64,000 nucleotides of DNA, taken from NCBI RefSeq assembly GCF_005491205.1, contig NZ_CP028035.1, forward strand, positions 3,658,001-3,722,000. Reading direction: 5' to 3'. This document shows positions 19,406 to 28,405 of this stretch, piece after piece. Positions within the stretch are counted from its first letter, which is position 1. The number at the start of each line of letters is the position of its first letter. The notes under the pieces are model-generated. The model searched no databases. It saw only the letters and a list, made by a program, of their open reading frames with translations, and was not told where the DNA came from. The stretch comes from Nissabacter sp. SGAir0207 (GTDB lineage: Bacteria; Pseudomonadota; Gammaproteobacteria; Enterobacterales; Enterobacteriaceae). The position numbers and the translations under genes are program-made.

Positions 19406-19434
19406 AAAAAAGGGCGCTGAGCGCCCTTTTTTTT
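19406..19434. terminator. Bidirectional terminator between GH130 gene and yigL
   Basis: AGGGCGC-TGA-GCGCCCT (19411-19427), preceded by a run of A and followed by seven or more T. It serves the convergent sugar operon and yigL; the yigL stop overlaps the T-run. Confidence 0.92.
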
Positions 19435-20242
19435 ACTGCCCTTCGGCGAGGTACATCGCCCGCAGGTAGTGCGGCACCGCGTCATCAACGTTGGAGCCAA
19501 TCACCTCCAGATGCGGCAGTTGATCTTTCAGGCGCTGGTGCGCGTTGCGCATCAGGCAGCCCTTGCCCGCCACCGACAGCATCTCGAAATCATTCATGCC
19601 GTCACCAAAGGCGATGCAGTCCGCCAGCGAATAGCCCGCCAGCGCTGCCACCTGCTCCAGTGCATGGCCTTTGGAGACGCCGCCCGCCATGACTTCCAGA
19701 CAGGTCGGGAAGGAGAAGCTGACGTTCACTCGCTCGCCCCAGCGGCTGTTGATCTCCTCCTCCAGCCGCAGCAGTTCGTCGTGATCCTCACTGGTGAAGT
19801 AGACCTTGCAGATGCCGTCGGTCTCCAGCAGGCTCGGTTCGAACAGCGTGTATTTGAACACCGACTCTTGGAAAAACTCATCCTGATCCGGGCGGTCACG
19901 GTTCATGAACCAGTCATCATTGCGGTAGACATTGGTCAGGATCGCCGGGTTATCGTGCACGATGCCGTAGAGATCGCGGGCGATATCGCCGTCCAGATTG
20001 TGGGAGAAGATCAGCTCGCCCTCGGTATTGTGCACGCGCGCGCCGTTGGAGGTGATCATAAAGGCGCTGATCTCCAGGTTATCCCGGATCTGGCCCACGT
20101 CCACGTGGTGGCGGCCAGTGGCGAAAACGAAGTGGATACCCTTGCGGGTCAGCAGCTTCAGCGTCTCCTTGGCGTACGGGGTCAGGGTGTGGTCCGGGGA
20201 GAGCAGCGTGCCGTCTAAATCGGATGCGACAACATGGTACAT
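19433..20242 (-). CDS. yigL: YigL, HAD-IIB sugar phosphate / pyridoxal phosphate phosphatase
   Basis: Cof-type HAD phosphatase of 269 residues. The catalytic motif is DLDGTLL with nucleophile Asp8 and Asp10, a later Lys sits in VSKGHALEQVA, and motif IV is AFGDGMNDFEML. E. coli YigL dephosphorylates sugar phosphates under glucose-phosphate stress and is induced post-transcriptionally by SgrS. I chose ATG 20242 by homology; no strong ribosome site lies at the usual distance, which suits a gene needing coupling or RNA activation. It follows pldB by ten bases. Confidence 0.93.
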   Translation of the reverse strand: MYHVVASDLDGTLLSPDHTLTPYAKETLKLLTRKGIHFVFATGRHHVDVGQIRDNLEISAFMITSNGARVHNTEGELIFSHNLDGDIARDLYGIVHDNPAILTNVYRNDDWFMNRDRPDQDEFFQESVFKYTLFEPSLLETDGICKVYFTSEDHDELLRLEEEINSRWGERVNVSFSFPTCLEVMAGGVSKGHALEQVAALAGYSLADCIAFGDGMNDFEMLSVAGKGCLMRNAHQRLKDQLPHLEVIGSNVDDAVPHYLRAMYLAEGQ

Positions 20243-20252
20243 AGCGTCTGTT

Positions 20253-21299
20253 TTAACCTCTGATGGTATGAAGGGCAGCTGCGCCGCCAGATTGGGAGTG
20301 TCGCGCAAAAAAGCGCAGGGTGGCGTCCAGCGCCTGGGCGCGCAAGGCGTCCCGTTCAAACAGGATCTCATGGCGCGCCCCCTTGATGACCAGCGGCTTG
20401 CCCCCTTCGCAGGGCCGCCCCGCTTGCGTCATCGCCTGACAAAATGCCTGCTGCGAGCGGTTATCCACCACCCGGTCCTCACTGGCCTGCAACAGCAACA
20501 GGGGAGTATCAATATCTTTGGCCTTCGCCAGCACCTGCTCGCCCGCCAGCACGCCCTCCCGCACCCAGTGGTAGGTTGGCCCACCCACCCGCAGCTCCGG
20601 GTAGTCGGCGTAGTAGCGCAGGGTGCGCTGGTAGCGCTCACGGCTATGGGTTAACCGGTTGACCAAAAAGGGCAGTGGCTGCCAGTGGCCGGTGCCGATG
20701 GCATAGAAATCGCGCCGTGCCGGGTTGCCCTCCGCCCAGTTCAGGATGCGGCGCACCATCCAGCCCGGCATCGGCAGGGTGATGCCGGTCATCGGCGCAC
20801 AGAGCGTCGCGGCGGCAAAGAAGGGCGGCGTATCCGCTGGCCGGCGGCGCGCCAGATAGAGCGCCAGAATCGCCCCACCCATCGAGTGCGCCAGCGCGTA
20901 TTTTTGGCGATAGCCGAGCGGTGCCACCACCTCTTCGCAGAAGGTGGCGAGATCATCCACATAGTCGTCGAACAGGTGGACGTGCCCACGGTGGCTGTCT
21001 TCCAGCATCCGCCCGGATCGCCCCTGCCCGCGATGGTCGAGGATCATCACGTCATAGCCGCAATGGAAAAGGTCATACGCCACTTCGGGGTACTTCATGT
21101 AGCTTTCGATGCGGCCGGGCGACACCACCACCACCTGATCATGGTGCGGCGCATGGAAACGCACATAGCGAATCGGCACGCCGTTGACGCCGGTAAACTC
21201 CCCCTCCTGACGATGGCGCCAGAAATCGAGCAGGGGGCCGGTCGAGAACGCCGCGAAGCCCAATTCACGTGTCAGCCAGCTCTGTTTGATGTGTGACAT
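20253..21299 (-). CDS. pldB: PldB, lysophospholipase L2 family hydrolase
   Basis: Alpha/beta hydrolase of about 348 residues, inner-membrane associated in E. coli, which cleaves lysophospholipids and transfers acyl groups to phosphatidylglycerol. The nucleophile elbow is HSMGG (YALAHSMGGAILALYLA), an acid lies in QASEDRVVDN and the histidine in KGARHEILFE. The E. coli-like part begins SWLTRELGFAAFSTGPLLDFWR. ATG 21299 matches the family start, but ATG 21353 (18 residues longer) has a better ribosome site, GGAGG six bases away; the true start is open. Coupled to yigL, divergent from rhtB. Confidence 0.9.
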   Translation of the reverse strand: MSHIKQSWLTRELGFAAFSTGPLLDFWRHRQEGEFTGVNGVPIRYVRFHAPHHDQVVVVSPGRIESYMKYPEVAYDLFHCGYDVMILDHRGQGRSGRMLEDSHRGHVHLFDDYVDDLATFCEEVVAPLGYRQKYALAHSMGGAILALYLARRRPADTPPFFAAATLCAPMTGITLPMPGWMVRRILNWAEGNPARRDFYAIGTGHWQPLPFLVNRLTHSRERYQRTLRYYADYPELRVGGPTYHWVREGVLAGEQVLAKAKDIDTPLLLLQASEDRVVDNRSQQAFCQAMTQAGRPCEGGKPLVIKGARHEILFERDALRAQALDATLRFFARHSQSGGAAALHTIRG

Positions 21300-21414
21300 A
21301 GCGTCTGTCCGTAGCCACTCATGGTGCAATGAAACGCGCCGTTCAACGGCCATAGCGTAACCTCCGGCAATAGCGTATTGTGGCACAAAACAGCGCAATC
21401 AGGGAGCATTGCCG

Positions 21415-22035
21415 ATGACCTTGGAGTGGTGGTTAACCTACCTGCTAACAACCCTTATCCTCAGCCTGTCGCCCGGCTCGGGAGCGATCAACACCATGAG
21501 CACCAGTATCAGCCACGGCTACCGCGGGGCCGCCGCCTCGATCGCCGGCCTGCAACTGGGGCTGGCCAGCCACATCCTGCTGGTGGGTGTGGGCCTTGGC
21601 GCGCTGCTGTCGCAGTCGCTGCTGGCCTTTGAGCTGCTGAAGTGGCTCGGTGCCGCCTATCTGGTGTGGCTGGGCATCCAGCAATGGCGCGCCGCGGGCG
21701 CGATGGATCTGCACGCGCTGGCCGGCAGTATGCCGCGCCGCCAGCTGTTCCGCCGGGCGGTGCTGGTCAACCTGACCAACCCGAAGAGCATCGTGTTCCT
21801 CGCCGCCCTCTTCCCGCAGTTCATTGTGCCGCACCAGCCGCAGGCCGCGCAGTACCTGATCCTCGGCGTCACTACTGTGGCAGTGGACATCATCGTGATG
21901 ATTGGTTACGCCACCCTCGCCCGCCGCATCGCTGGCTGGCTCAAGTCGCCCAAGCAGATGGCGCTGCTCAACCGCATTTTCGGCTCGCTGTTTGTGCTGG
22001 TTGCGGCGCTGCTGACCACCGCCCGTCAGGCGTAA
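21415..22035 (+). CDS. rhtB: RhtB, homoserine/homoserine lactone exporter
   Basis: LysE-type exporter of 206 residues, the same length as E. coli RhtB, with about six hydrophobic helices. Family hallmarks are [19 protein letters not shown] near the N terminus and [19 protein letters not shown] in the middle. It exports homoserine and related amino acids. ATG 21415 follows AGGGAG by eight bases. It is divergent from pldB and convergent with rhtC, as in E. coli. Confidence 0.94.
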   Translation: MTLEWWLTYLLTTLILSLSPGSGAINTMSTSISHGYRGAAASIAGLQLGLASHILLVGVGLGALLSQSLLAFELLKWLGAAYLVWLGIQQWRAAGAMDLHALAGSMPRRQLFRRAVLVNLTNPKSIVFLAALFPQFIVPHQPQAAQYLILGVTTVAVDIIVMIGYATLARRIAGWLKSPKQMALLNRIFGSLFVLVAALLTTARQA

Positions 22036-22047
22036 ACGCCGCGTTGG

Positions 22048-22079
22048 AAAAAAGGCAGGCCATGCGCCTGCCTTTTTTT
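22048..22079. terminator. Bidirectional terminator between rhtB and rhtC
   Basis: GGCAGGC (22054-22060) pairs with GCCTGCC (22066-22072) around a five-base loop, with six A before and seven T after. It lies between convergent genes. Confidence 0.92.
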
Positions 22080-22100
22080 ATGGATGCTAACCGCGAAAGG

Positions 22101-22721
22101 TTAACGGGAGATGATCAGATGGATGCCGAAACCGGCAAACAGCACGCCCGCGACGCCGTCGATCCACTTGGCCAGCCGCTGGTAGCCGCGGCGCATCACC
22201 GGCAGGGCAAACACCATCGCCACGATGGAAAACCAGACGAAGGTCTCGGCAATGATCATCACGAACAGCCCCCAGCGCTCGGCGCTGCCAACGCTGTCAC
22301 CGACAAACAGCGAGAAGACGCTGCCGAAGTAGATCACCGCTTTCGGGTTGGAGAGGTTGGTCAGGAAGCCGCGCATAAAGGTGCGGCCACGCGCTGGCAA
22401 GGCGACGGGTGCCTCCGCGGCGGGTTCCCCCTGCCGGGCGCGGGCGGCGCGCAGCAGTTGCCAGCCCATCCACAGCAGGTAGAGGCCGCCGCCGACGGTG
22501 ATCACCTGATGCAGCCAGGCCATCCGCTCCAGCAGCAGGTGCAGCCCCATCAGCGCTACCCCCGCCCAGATCACGATGCCCAGGGTGATGCCAATCACCC
22601 CCATCATCGCCTCACGGCGTGAGCGGCTGGCCGCGGTTTGGGAAACAAAGAAGAAGTCCGGGCCGGGGCTGATCAGGGCCACCAGATGCACCAGCGCAAC
22701 AGTGAAAAACAGCATGAACAT
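22101..22721 (-). CDS. rhtC: RhtC, threonine exporter
   Basis: LysE-type threonine exporter of 206 residues, equal in length to E. coli RhtC and highly similar (ALISPGPDFFFVSQTAASRSR, FLTNLSNPKAVIYFGSVFSLFVGD, and the same GFGIHLIISR end). About six transmembrane helices. ATG 22721 follows GGGAG. It lies 78 bases after recQ on the same strand, as in E. coli. Confidence 0.95.
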   Translation of the reverse strand: MFMLFFTVALVHLVALISPGPDFFFVSQTAASRSRREAMMGVIGITLGIVIWAGVALMGLHLLLERMAWLHQVITVGGGLYLLWMGWQLLRAARARQGEPAAEAPVALPARGRTFMRGFLTNLSNPKAVIYFGSVFSLFVGDSVGSAERWGLFVMIIAETFVWFSIVAMVFALPVMRRGYQRLAKWIDGVAGVLFAGFGIHLIISR

Positions 22722-22799
22722 CAGTACAACTCCCAGAGAGGCGGAAATATCGCGCCATCATAGGCGATGGCGGAGGTTCCCGCCATCGTCCTCGAGGGG

Positions 22800-24629
22800 T
22801 CATTCGTCGTCGTTGTCGATATGGTCGCGGATCATCTGCAGGAAGGGCGCGCCAAAGCGCTCCAGCTTGCGCTGGCCGACGCCGTTGACGCTGAGCAATT
22901 CGCCCGGCGAAGCTGGCATCTGCTCGGCCATCTCCAGCAGCGTGGCGTCGTTGAACACCACGTAGGGCGGCACGTTGGCCTCGTCAGCGATCGATTTGCG
23001 CAGCTTGCGCAATTTGGCGAACAGCTTGCGGTCATAGTTGCCGCTGTAGCTCTTCGGCGTGCTACTGCGCGCCTTGGGTGCCTGAATGCGCGGCACCGCC
23101 AGTTGCAGCGGCGTCTCGCCACGCAGCACCGGACGCGCCGCCTCGGTGAGTTGCAGCGCCGAGTGCAGCGCGATGTTCTGGCTGATCAGGCCGAGGTGGA
23201 TCAGCTGGCGATAGACGCTGACCCAGTGCTCGGTGGTCTGGTCACGGCCCATGCCATAGATCGTCAGCTTGTCATGGCCGTTTTCACGGATACGCAGGTT
23301 ATTGGCCCCGCGCAGCACCTCCACCACATAGCCGATACCAAAGCGCTGGCCGACGCGCGCCACGGCGGAGAGCGCTTTTTGCGCATCGAGCAGGCCGTCA
23401 TAGCGCTTCGGCGGATCGAGGCAGATGTCGCAGTTGCCGCACGGCGTCTGCCGCCCCTCGCCAAAGTAGTTGAGCAGCACCAGCCGGCGGCAGGTCTGCG
23501 CCTCAGCGAAAGCGCCCATCGCGTTCAGCTTGTGGCGCTCCACGTCCTGCTGCGGCCCGGCGGGTTTCTCCTCCAGACAGCGGCGCAGCCAGGCCATGTC
23601 GGCCGGATCATAGAGCAGAATCGCCTCGGCTGGCAGGCCGTCACGCCCGGCGCGGCCGGTTTCTTGGTAGTAGGCCTCGATGGTGCGCGGAATATCAAAG
23701 TGCACCACAAAGCGCACGTTGGGCTTGTTGATGCCCATGCCGAACGCCACGGTCGCCACCACCACCTGCAAGTCATCGCGCTGGAAGGCGTCTTGCACCT
23801 GTGCGCGCCGCTCGCTCTCCAGCCCGGCGTGGTAGGCCCCCACGCTGAGGCCGCGCGCTTGCAGGCGGGCGGCGGTGTCTTCCACCTTCGCCCGGCTGTT
23901 GCAGTAGATGATGCCGCTCTTGCCGCGCTGATCCTGCACAAAGCGCCACAGCTGGTCGAGGGGCTTGTACTTCTCTACCAGCGTGTAGCGGATGTTGGGG
24001 CGGTCAAAGCTGCTGATCTGCACCAGCGGCTCATGGAGCGCCAGCCCGCGCACGATGTCATTGCGCGTGGCTTCGTCGGCCGTCGCCGTCAGGGCGATGA
24101 CCGGCAGATTCGGGTAACGCGCCTTCAGTTGCCCAAGCGCACGGTATTCGGGGCGGAAATCGTGCCCCCACTGGGAAATACAGTGCGCTTCGTCAACCGC
24201 CAACAGCGACGGGTTAAGCTGCGGCAACTGGTCGAGGAAGTTGTCCATCATCAGCCGCTCTGGCGCGATGTAGAGCATCTTGATCTGCCCGTTGCGGCAG
24301 CCGGTCATCACCTCATACTGCTGCTCCCGCGTCTGGCTGGAGTTGAGGCACGCCGCCGCCACGCCGTTGGCCAGCAGCTGATCCACCTGGTCTTTCATCA
24401 GGGAGATCAGCGGCGAGACCACCAGCGTCAGGCCATCCATAACCAAGGCAGGGATTTGGTAACACAGGGATTTGCCGCCCCCGGTGGGCATGACCACCAG
24501 ACAGTCGCGCCCTTCGAGCGCGGTGTTGATGATGGTTTGCTGACCCGGACGGAATTGCTGGTAGCCGAAGGTGTCACGCAACACCTGCTCTGCCAGCAAC
24601 GCTTTGTTGATTACTGCCGCCGTAGACAC
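22800..24629 (-). CDS. recQ: RecQ, ATP-dependent 3'-5' DNA helicase
   Basis: SF2 helicase of the RecF pathway that unwinds blocked forks and recombination intermediates. It has Walker A PTGGGKS, DEAH box VDEAHC, motif [12 protein letters not shown], the zinc-binding set [13 protein letters not shown]...CGNCDIC and a C-terminal HRDC domain ([23 protein letters not shown]). I chose GTG 24629, preceded by GGGGA at good spacing and giving 609 residues as in E. coli; a TTG 12 bases upstream overlaps that ribosome site. It lies downstream of pldA. Confidence 0.95.
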   Translation of the reverse strand: MSTAAVINKALLAEQVLRDTFGYQQFRPGQQTIINTALEGRDCLVVMPTGGGKSLCYQIPALVMDGLTLVVSPLISLMKDQVDQLLANGVAAACLNSSQTREQQYEVMTGCRNGQIKMLYIAPERLMMDNFLDQLPQLNPSLLAVDEAHCISQWGHDFRPEYRALGQLKARYPNLPVIALTATADEATRNDIVRGLALHEPLVQISSFDRPNIRYTLVEKYKPLDQLWRFVQDQRGKSGIIYCNSRAKVEDTAARLQARGLSVGAYHAGLESERRAQVQDAFQRDDLQVVVATVAFGMGINKPNVRFVVHFDIPRTIEAYYQETGRAGRDGLPAEAILLYDPADMAWLRRCLEEKPAGPQQDVERHKLNAMGAFAEAQTCRRLVLLNYFGEGRQTPCGNCDICLDPPKRYDGLLDAQKALSAVARVGQRFGIGYVVEVLRGANNLRIRENGHDKLTIYGMGRDQTTEHWVSVYRQLIHLGLISQNIALHSALQLTEAARPVLRGETPLQLAVPRIQAPKARSSTPKSYSGNYDRKLFAKLRKLRKSIADEANVPPYVVFNDATLLEMAEQMPASPGELLSVNGVGQRKLERFGAPFLQMIRDHIDNDDE

Positions 24630-24651
24630 TCGTTTCCCCAACGTTCTGCGA

Positions 24652-24672
24652 GCCGGCAGGGAGCCTGCCGGC
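24652..24672 (-). terminator. Hairpin between pldA and recQ
   Basis: Perfect nine-base stem GCCGGCAGG / CCTGCCGGC with a three-base loop in the 66-base pldA-recQ gap. There is no U-run, so it may only partly stop transcription from pldA or protect its mRNA end. Confidence 0.4.
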
Positions 24673-24695
24673 CGGTGATGATGCGCACGCGCGTT

Positions 24696-25574
24696 TTACA
24701 AAATATCGTTCAGCATGATGCCGACACCGACGCGCGTCTGCTTGTAGTTGTAGTCAATCAGCGATTCGCCATAGCCGCTGAAGACCTGCGTATAGAAGCG
24801 CACATGGCGGGTGATCGGGTAGCTCCACCCGGCCTCCGCCCCGCCGTAACCAGTGTTCCAGTTGTAGCGGCCGTTGATGCTGAATACGCTGTCGCCCCAG
24901 GCATACGCCACCTTCAGGCGGTAGTAGCCCATGTATTTGGTGATGTCCGGGTTATCGTCATTGCTGTCGCTCTCCGGGATGCGATACCAAGGCTTGAGAT
25001 CCACCTGCCAGTTGCCGTGCTGCGCCATAAAGCGCGCGTAGATACGGTTCCAGCTACGCGAAGTGGGATCGGAGCGGCCATTGGAGTCATGGTTGAAGCC
25101 GGTCTCCACCTCACGCAGCGTCCAGCCAGCGAAGGAGTAGTCCGTCGCCCAGGCCACGAACACCTGCGGCTCATAGTTGGTTTCGCGGAACGGTGACGAT
25201 TCGCTACTATTGGAGAGCTGCCAGAATGAGCGCTGGGTGTAGGAGGCCGCCAGCAGCGAGTTGTCCCCGGCAATGCCGCGCCAGATCGGGAAGCCCAGGC
25301 TAAGCTGGAACTCTACCTCATCTTTGCGGGCGTTGTCTGCCCAGTCGTAGGTCTGAATGGCCTTGGTGTTTACCTTATCGGTATAGGTATACAACAGATA
25401 GTTCGTTTCGTAAGGATAGAGCGTAAACGGGTTGTCATGTTCCTGCAACATGCTGGCAATGACGCTGCCACGCACTGTGGGGTAATCATGGATCTGTTTA
25501 ACTGTCGCTTCTTCCGCCTGAACCAGGGCCGGTGCTGCCAGCAGCGCCATCCCGATTCCCCAATAACCGCGCAT
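24696..25574 (-). CDS. pldA: PldA, outer-membrane phospholipase A (OMPLA)
   Basis: Twelve-stranded outer-membrane beta-barrel lipase that dimerises with calcium and removes misplaced phospholipids from the outer leaflet. The 292-residue precursor has a 20-residue signal ending VQAEE. The catalytic set lies in NHDSNGRSDPTSRSWNR: His162, Ser164 and Asn176 of the precursor, i.e. His142, Ser144 and Asn156 of the mature protein, exactly the known triad. The last strand ends MLNDIL, close to E. coli. A strong GGAGGGG ribosome site precedes ATG 25574. Confidence 0.97.
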   Translation of the reverse strand: MRGYWGIGMALLAAPALVQAEEATVKQIHDYPTVRGSVIASMLQEHDNPFTLYPYETNYLLYTYTDKVNTKAIQTYDWADNARKDEVEFQLSLGFPIWRGIAGDNSLLAASYTQRSFWQLSNSSESSPFRETNYEPQVFVAWATDYSFAGWTLREVETGFNHDSNGRSDPTSRSWNRIYARFMAQHGNWQVDLKPWYRIPESDSNDDNPDITKYMGYYRLKVAYAWGDSVFSINGRYNWNTGYGGAEAGWSYPITRHVRFYTQVFSGYGESLIDYNYKQTRVGVGIMLNDIL

Positions 25575-25763
25575 AACCCCTCCAAAAAAATCCTAAAATA
25601 GACCGCCAACAAAAAGGCAGGCCATTTTACACACAAATCACGACGGCGATCAGCGGTGTTTCGATTTATCCGCGCCGGGCTGGAAAGCAACAAATGCGAA
25701 GCATAAAATCCACAATAAATTAACCTAACCGCGCCGCCTTCCGGCGCTGACCAAGGAACCTGT

Positions 25764-26234
25764 ATGTCTGACCTGACCCTGACGCCCGAGGCCGCCCGCC
25801 GGCTGATTGGCAACATCTTTGTGTATGACATGCCCTTCAATCGCGAGCTGGGGCTGGAGCTGGCCTGCTTTGATGAAGAGCAGGTGGTGCTGACCTTCGC
25901 CAACCAGACGCGACTGGTGGGCAACGCGGCGCAGCATATCCTGCATGGTGGCGTCATCGCCTCGGTGCTGGATGTGGCCGCCGGGCTGTGCTGCGTTGGC
26001 AGCGTGCTGCTGCGCCACGAGAACCAGAGCGAAACCGAGCTGCGCCAACGGCTCGCCAAAATGGGCACCATCGACCTGCGGGTCGACTACCTGCGCCCCG
26101 GACGCGGCGAGCAGTTCCGCGCCACCAGTACCCTGCTGCGCGCGGGCAACAAGGTGGCGGTCGCCCGCGTGGAGCTGCATAACCAAGCGGATCTGCATAT
26201 TGCCAGCGCCACCGCCACCTACCTGATTGGCTGA
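25764..26234 (+). CDS. yigI: YigI, PaaI-type hotdog-fold thioesterase
   Basis: A 156-residue single hotdog-domain protein. The active-site region [17 protein letters not shown] has the HGG-V-S pattern of PaaI/YigI acyl-CoA thioesterases, and the second half carries [18 protein letters not shown]. coli YigI is a medium- to long-chain acyl-CoA thioesterase. ATG 25764 follows AAGGAA. It is divergent from pldA, followed by rarD 80 bases later on the same strand. Confidence 0.9.
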   Translation: MSDLTLTPEAARRLIGNIFVYDMPFNRELGLELACFDEEQVVLTFANQTRLVGNAAQHILHGGVIASVLDVAAGLCCVGSVLLRHENQSETELRQRLAKMGTIDLRVDYLRPGRGEQFRATSTLLRAGNKVAVARVELHNQADLHIASATATYLIG

Positions 26235-26313
26235 CGCCGCAAGGTTGCGCGCCGTCAGGAAAAGCGCCTGCCACTCCGGTACACTCGCTGTTTTCTTTTT
26301 TTAGGTTAATAAC

Positions 26314-27201
26314 ATGGATGCGAAACAGACCCGCCAGGGCATTCTCTTTGCCCTCGGTGCCTACTTTATCTGGGGCATCGCCCCGGCCTACTTCAAACTG
26401 CTGCAACAGGTGACGCCGGGCGAAATCCTCACCCACCGCATTGTCTGGTCTTTCTTCTTTATGCTGATCCTGCTCTCCGTCAGCCGCAACTGGGGCAAGG
26501 TGCGGGCCGTGGTGCACCAGCCGAAACGGCTGCTGATGCTGGCGTTGACCGCGCTGCTGGTGGGCTGCAACTGGCTGCTGTTTATCTGGGCGGTGAATAA
26601 CCACCATATCCTGGAGGCCAGCCTCGGCTACTTTATCAACCCGCTGGTAAATGTGCTGCTCGGGATGCTGTTTCTGGGAGAGCGCTTCCGCCGAATGCAG
26701 TGGCTGGCGGTGGCGCTGGCGATCTGTGGGGTGCTGGTGCAGCTGTGGCAGTTTGGCTCGCTGCCAGTGATTGCGCTGGGGCTGGCCTTCAGCTTCGCGC
26801 TGTATGGCCTGCTGCGCAAGAAGATCGGCATTGACGCCCAGACCGGGATGTTGGTGGAGACCCTGTGGCTGCTGCCAGCGGCGGTGATCTACCTGTTCGG
26901 CATTGCCGACACCCCCACCAGCCACCTGACCGCCAACCCCATGTCGCTCAATCTGCTGCTGGTGGCGGCGGGCGTGGTCACTACCGTACCGCTGCTGTTC
27001 TTCACCGCCGCTGCCACCCGCCTGCGCCTCTCGACGCTCGGCTTCTTCCAGTACCTCGGCCCGACGCTGATGTTCGTGCTGGCGGTGACCTTCTACGGCG
27101 AGCACATCGGCAATGACAAGCTGGTCACCTTCGCCTTTATCTGGGGCGGCCTGCTGCTGTTCACCCTCGACGCGCTCTACACCCAGCGCAAGCTGCGTTA
27201 A
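26314..27201 (+). CDS. rarD: RarD, EamA/DMT-family permease
   Basis: A 295-residue drug/metabolite-type transporter with ten hydrophobic helices in two EamA repeats. It matches E. coli RarD over its length (FALGAYFIWGIAPAYFKLLQQVTPGEILTHR, FIWAVNNHHILEASLGYFINPL, GFFQYLGPTLMFVLAV). RarD is linked to chloramphenicol resistance in Pseudomonas, but its natural substrate is not settled. Its end overlaps the convergent AbrB-type gene by four bases. Confidence 0.92.
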   Translation: MDAKQTRQGILFALGAYFIWGIAPAYFKLLQQVTPGEILTHRIVWSFFFMLILLSVSRNWGKVRAVVHQPKRLLMLALTALLVGCNWLLFIWAVNNHHILEASLGYFINPLVNVLLGMLFLGERFRRMQWLAVALAICGVLVQLWQFGSLPVIALGLAFSFALYGLLRKKIGIDAQTGMLVETLWLLPAAVIYLFGIADTPTSHLTANPMSLNLLLVAAGVVTTVPLLFFTAAATRLRLSTLGFFQYLGPTLMFVLAVTFYGEHIGNDKLVTFAFIWGGLLLFTLDALYTQRKLR

Positions 27202-28274
27202 CGCAGCGCCTGTTTTGGCGGTTTGCCGGCGTGGCGCGAGATGAAGCGCGCCATCGCCGGGCCGGTGAACAGGATGGTGAGCAGCCGTAGCGTCTGCATC
27301 GCCATCACGAATGACATATCCACCTTGGTGCCGGCGGCGATGATCGCCACGGTATCCAGCCCGCCGGGGCTGGTGGCCAGATAGGCCGACATCAGATCGA
27401 CCGGCAGTACCTTGGTCATCCCCCATGCCATCACACCGCACACCACCATCAGCCCAATAATTGACACCAGCATCTGCGGCAGGGTGCGCAGCGCCAGCAG
27501 CACGATGTCACGCGTGAAGCGCAGCCCCACCGTCCAGCCAATCAGCGCGTAGGCTATCGCCAGCAGCCACTCCGGGATCTGGAGGGTCATCAGCCCGCTG
27601 GAGTGCACGCCCGCGCCCAGCAGCGCAGGCACCAGCAGCGCGCCAGAGGGGATACGCAGCCGGGGGGCCAGCACAATGCCCGTCAGCGCGATCGCCAGCG
27701 TGCCAAGGAAGCGCCAATCCAGCGACGGGAACCAGACCAGCGCCGCCGCGTGCTGGCCAGCCTCATCCCCCAGTCCGATGCGCGCCACCACGGCGGCAGC
27801 GGTAGCGACGAACAGCACGCGCAGGTACTGCATAAAGGCCACCAGCCGCACGTCCGCACCAAAGTCACCGGCCATCGCCACCATTGCCGACGCGCCGCCG
27901 GGCGAGGAGCCCCAGGCCCCGGTCGGCCCCGGCAGGGCGCTGAAACGCACCAACAGCCAGCCGGAGAGGCCGCTCGCCAGCAGCGTGGCCACCAGCGCGC
28001 CGATCACAATCGGCCAGTCCGCCAGCAGCGGCGTCAGGATGCCGGGCGACAGGCTTTGGGCAATCATGCAGCCCAGCACACCTTGGGAGAGTTTGAAACA
28101 GAGGGAGGGAATACGGATAGACGCGCCGCCCAGCCCCATCACCACGCCAACGATCATCGGCCCCAGCAGCAGCGCCGCTGGCAGGTGGAAGGCTTGCAGG
28201 CCAAAGCCCAGAATCAGGGAGAGCAGCAGCAGCAGGCCCCACTGACCCGCGGGAGAGATGCGTTTCAGCAACAT
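27198..28274 (-). CDS. AbrB-family (DUF-type ammonia monooxygenase-like) membrane protein
   Basis: A 358-residue membrane protein of the AbrB/YwoA-like duplication family: two similar halves of about five helices each, each with a Pro-Gly-Gly motif (GSSPGGASAMVAMAGDFGAD and TSPGGLDTVAIIAAGTKVD). Members have been called AbrB after a Bacillus regulator and are proposed permeases; function is unproved. I chose ATG 28274, preceded by GAGAAG. It occupies part of the rarD-corA interval where E. coli has other small genes, and is convergent with rarD. No neighbour suggests a substrate. Confidence 0.75.
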   Translation of the reverse strand: MLLKRISPAGQWGLLLLLSLILGFGLQAFHLPAALLLGPMIVGVVMGLGGASIRIPSLCFKLSQGVLGCMIAQSLSPGILTPLLADWPIVIGALVATLLASGLSGWLLVRFSALPGPTGAWGSSPGGASAMVAMAGDFGADVRLVAFMQYLRVLFVATAAAVVARIGLGDEAGQHAAALVWFPSLDWRFLGTLAIALTGIVLAPRLRIPSGALLVPALLGAGVHSSGLMTLQIPEWLLAIAYALIGWTVGLRFTRDIVLLALRTLPQMLVSIIGLMVVCGVMAWGMTKVLPVDLMSAYLATSPGGLDTVAIIAAGTKVDMSFVMAMQTLRLLTILFTGPAMARFISRHAGKPPKQALR

Positions 28275-28375
28275 GACTTCTCTACAATTTATTAACAACC
28301 GAGTCACTATTCTACGTCGGTTATGGACAAAAAGGGGAAGAAAGCGTGCGGAAAATCACACTATGGCGGGAGGGC

Positions 28376-28395
28376 CTCCCCGCCGCGGCGGGGAG
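28376..28395 (-). terminator. GC palindrome after corA
   Basis: Perfect 20-base palindrome in the gap after the corA stop. It is followed on the reverse strand by GCCCTCCCGCC without a U-run, so terminator function is weak or absent. Confidence 0.35.
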
Positions 28396-28405
28396 TGCGG
28401 AGGCG

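Noticed and set aside
22767..25196. An 809-codon forward-strand open frame
   Set aside because: It lies antisense to recQ and pldA, whose catalytic motifs and lengths are certain; its composition (Arg, His, Gln, Val rich) is that of a shadow frame in GC-rich DNA.
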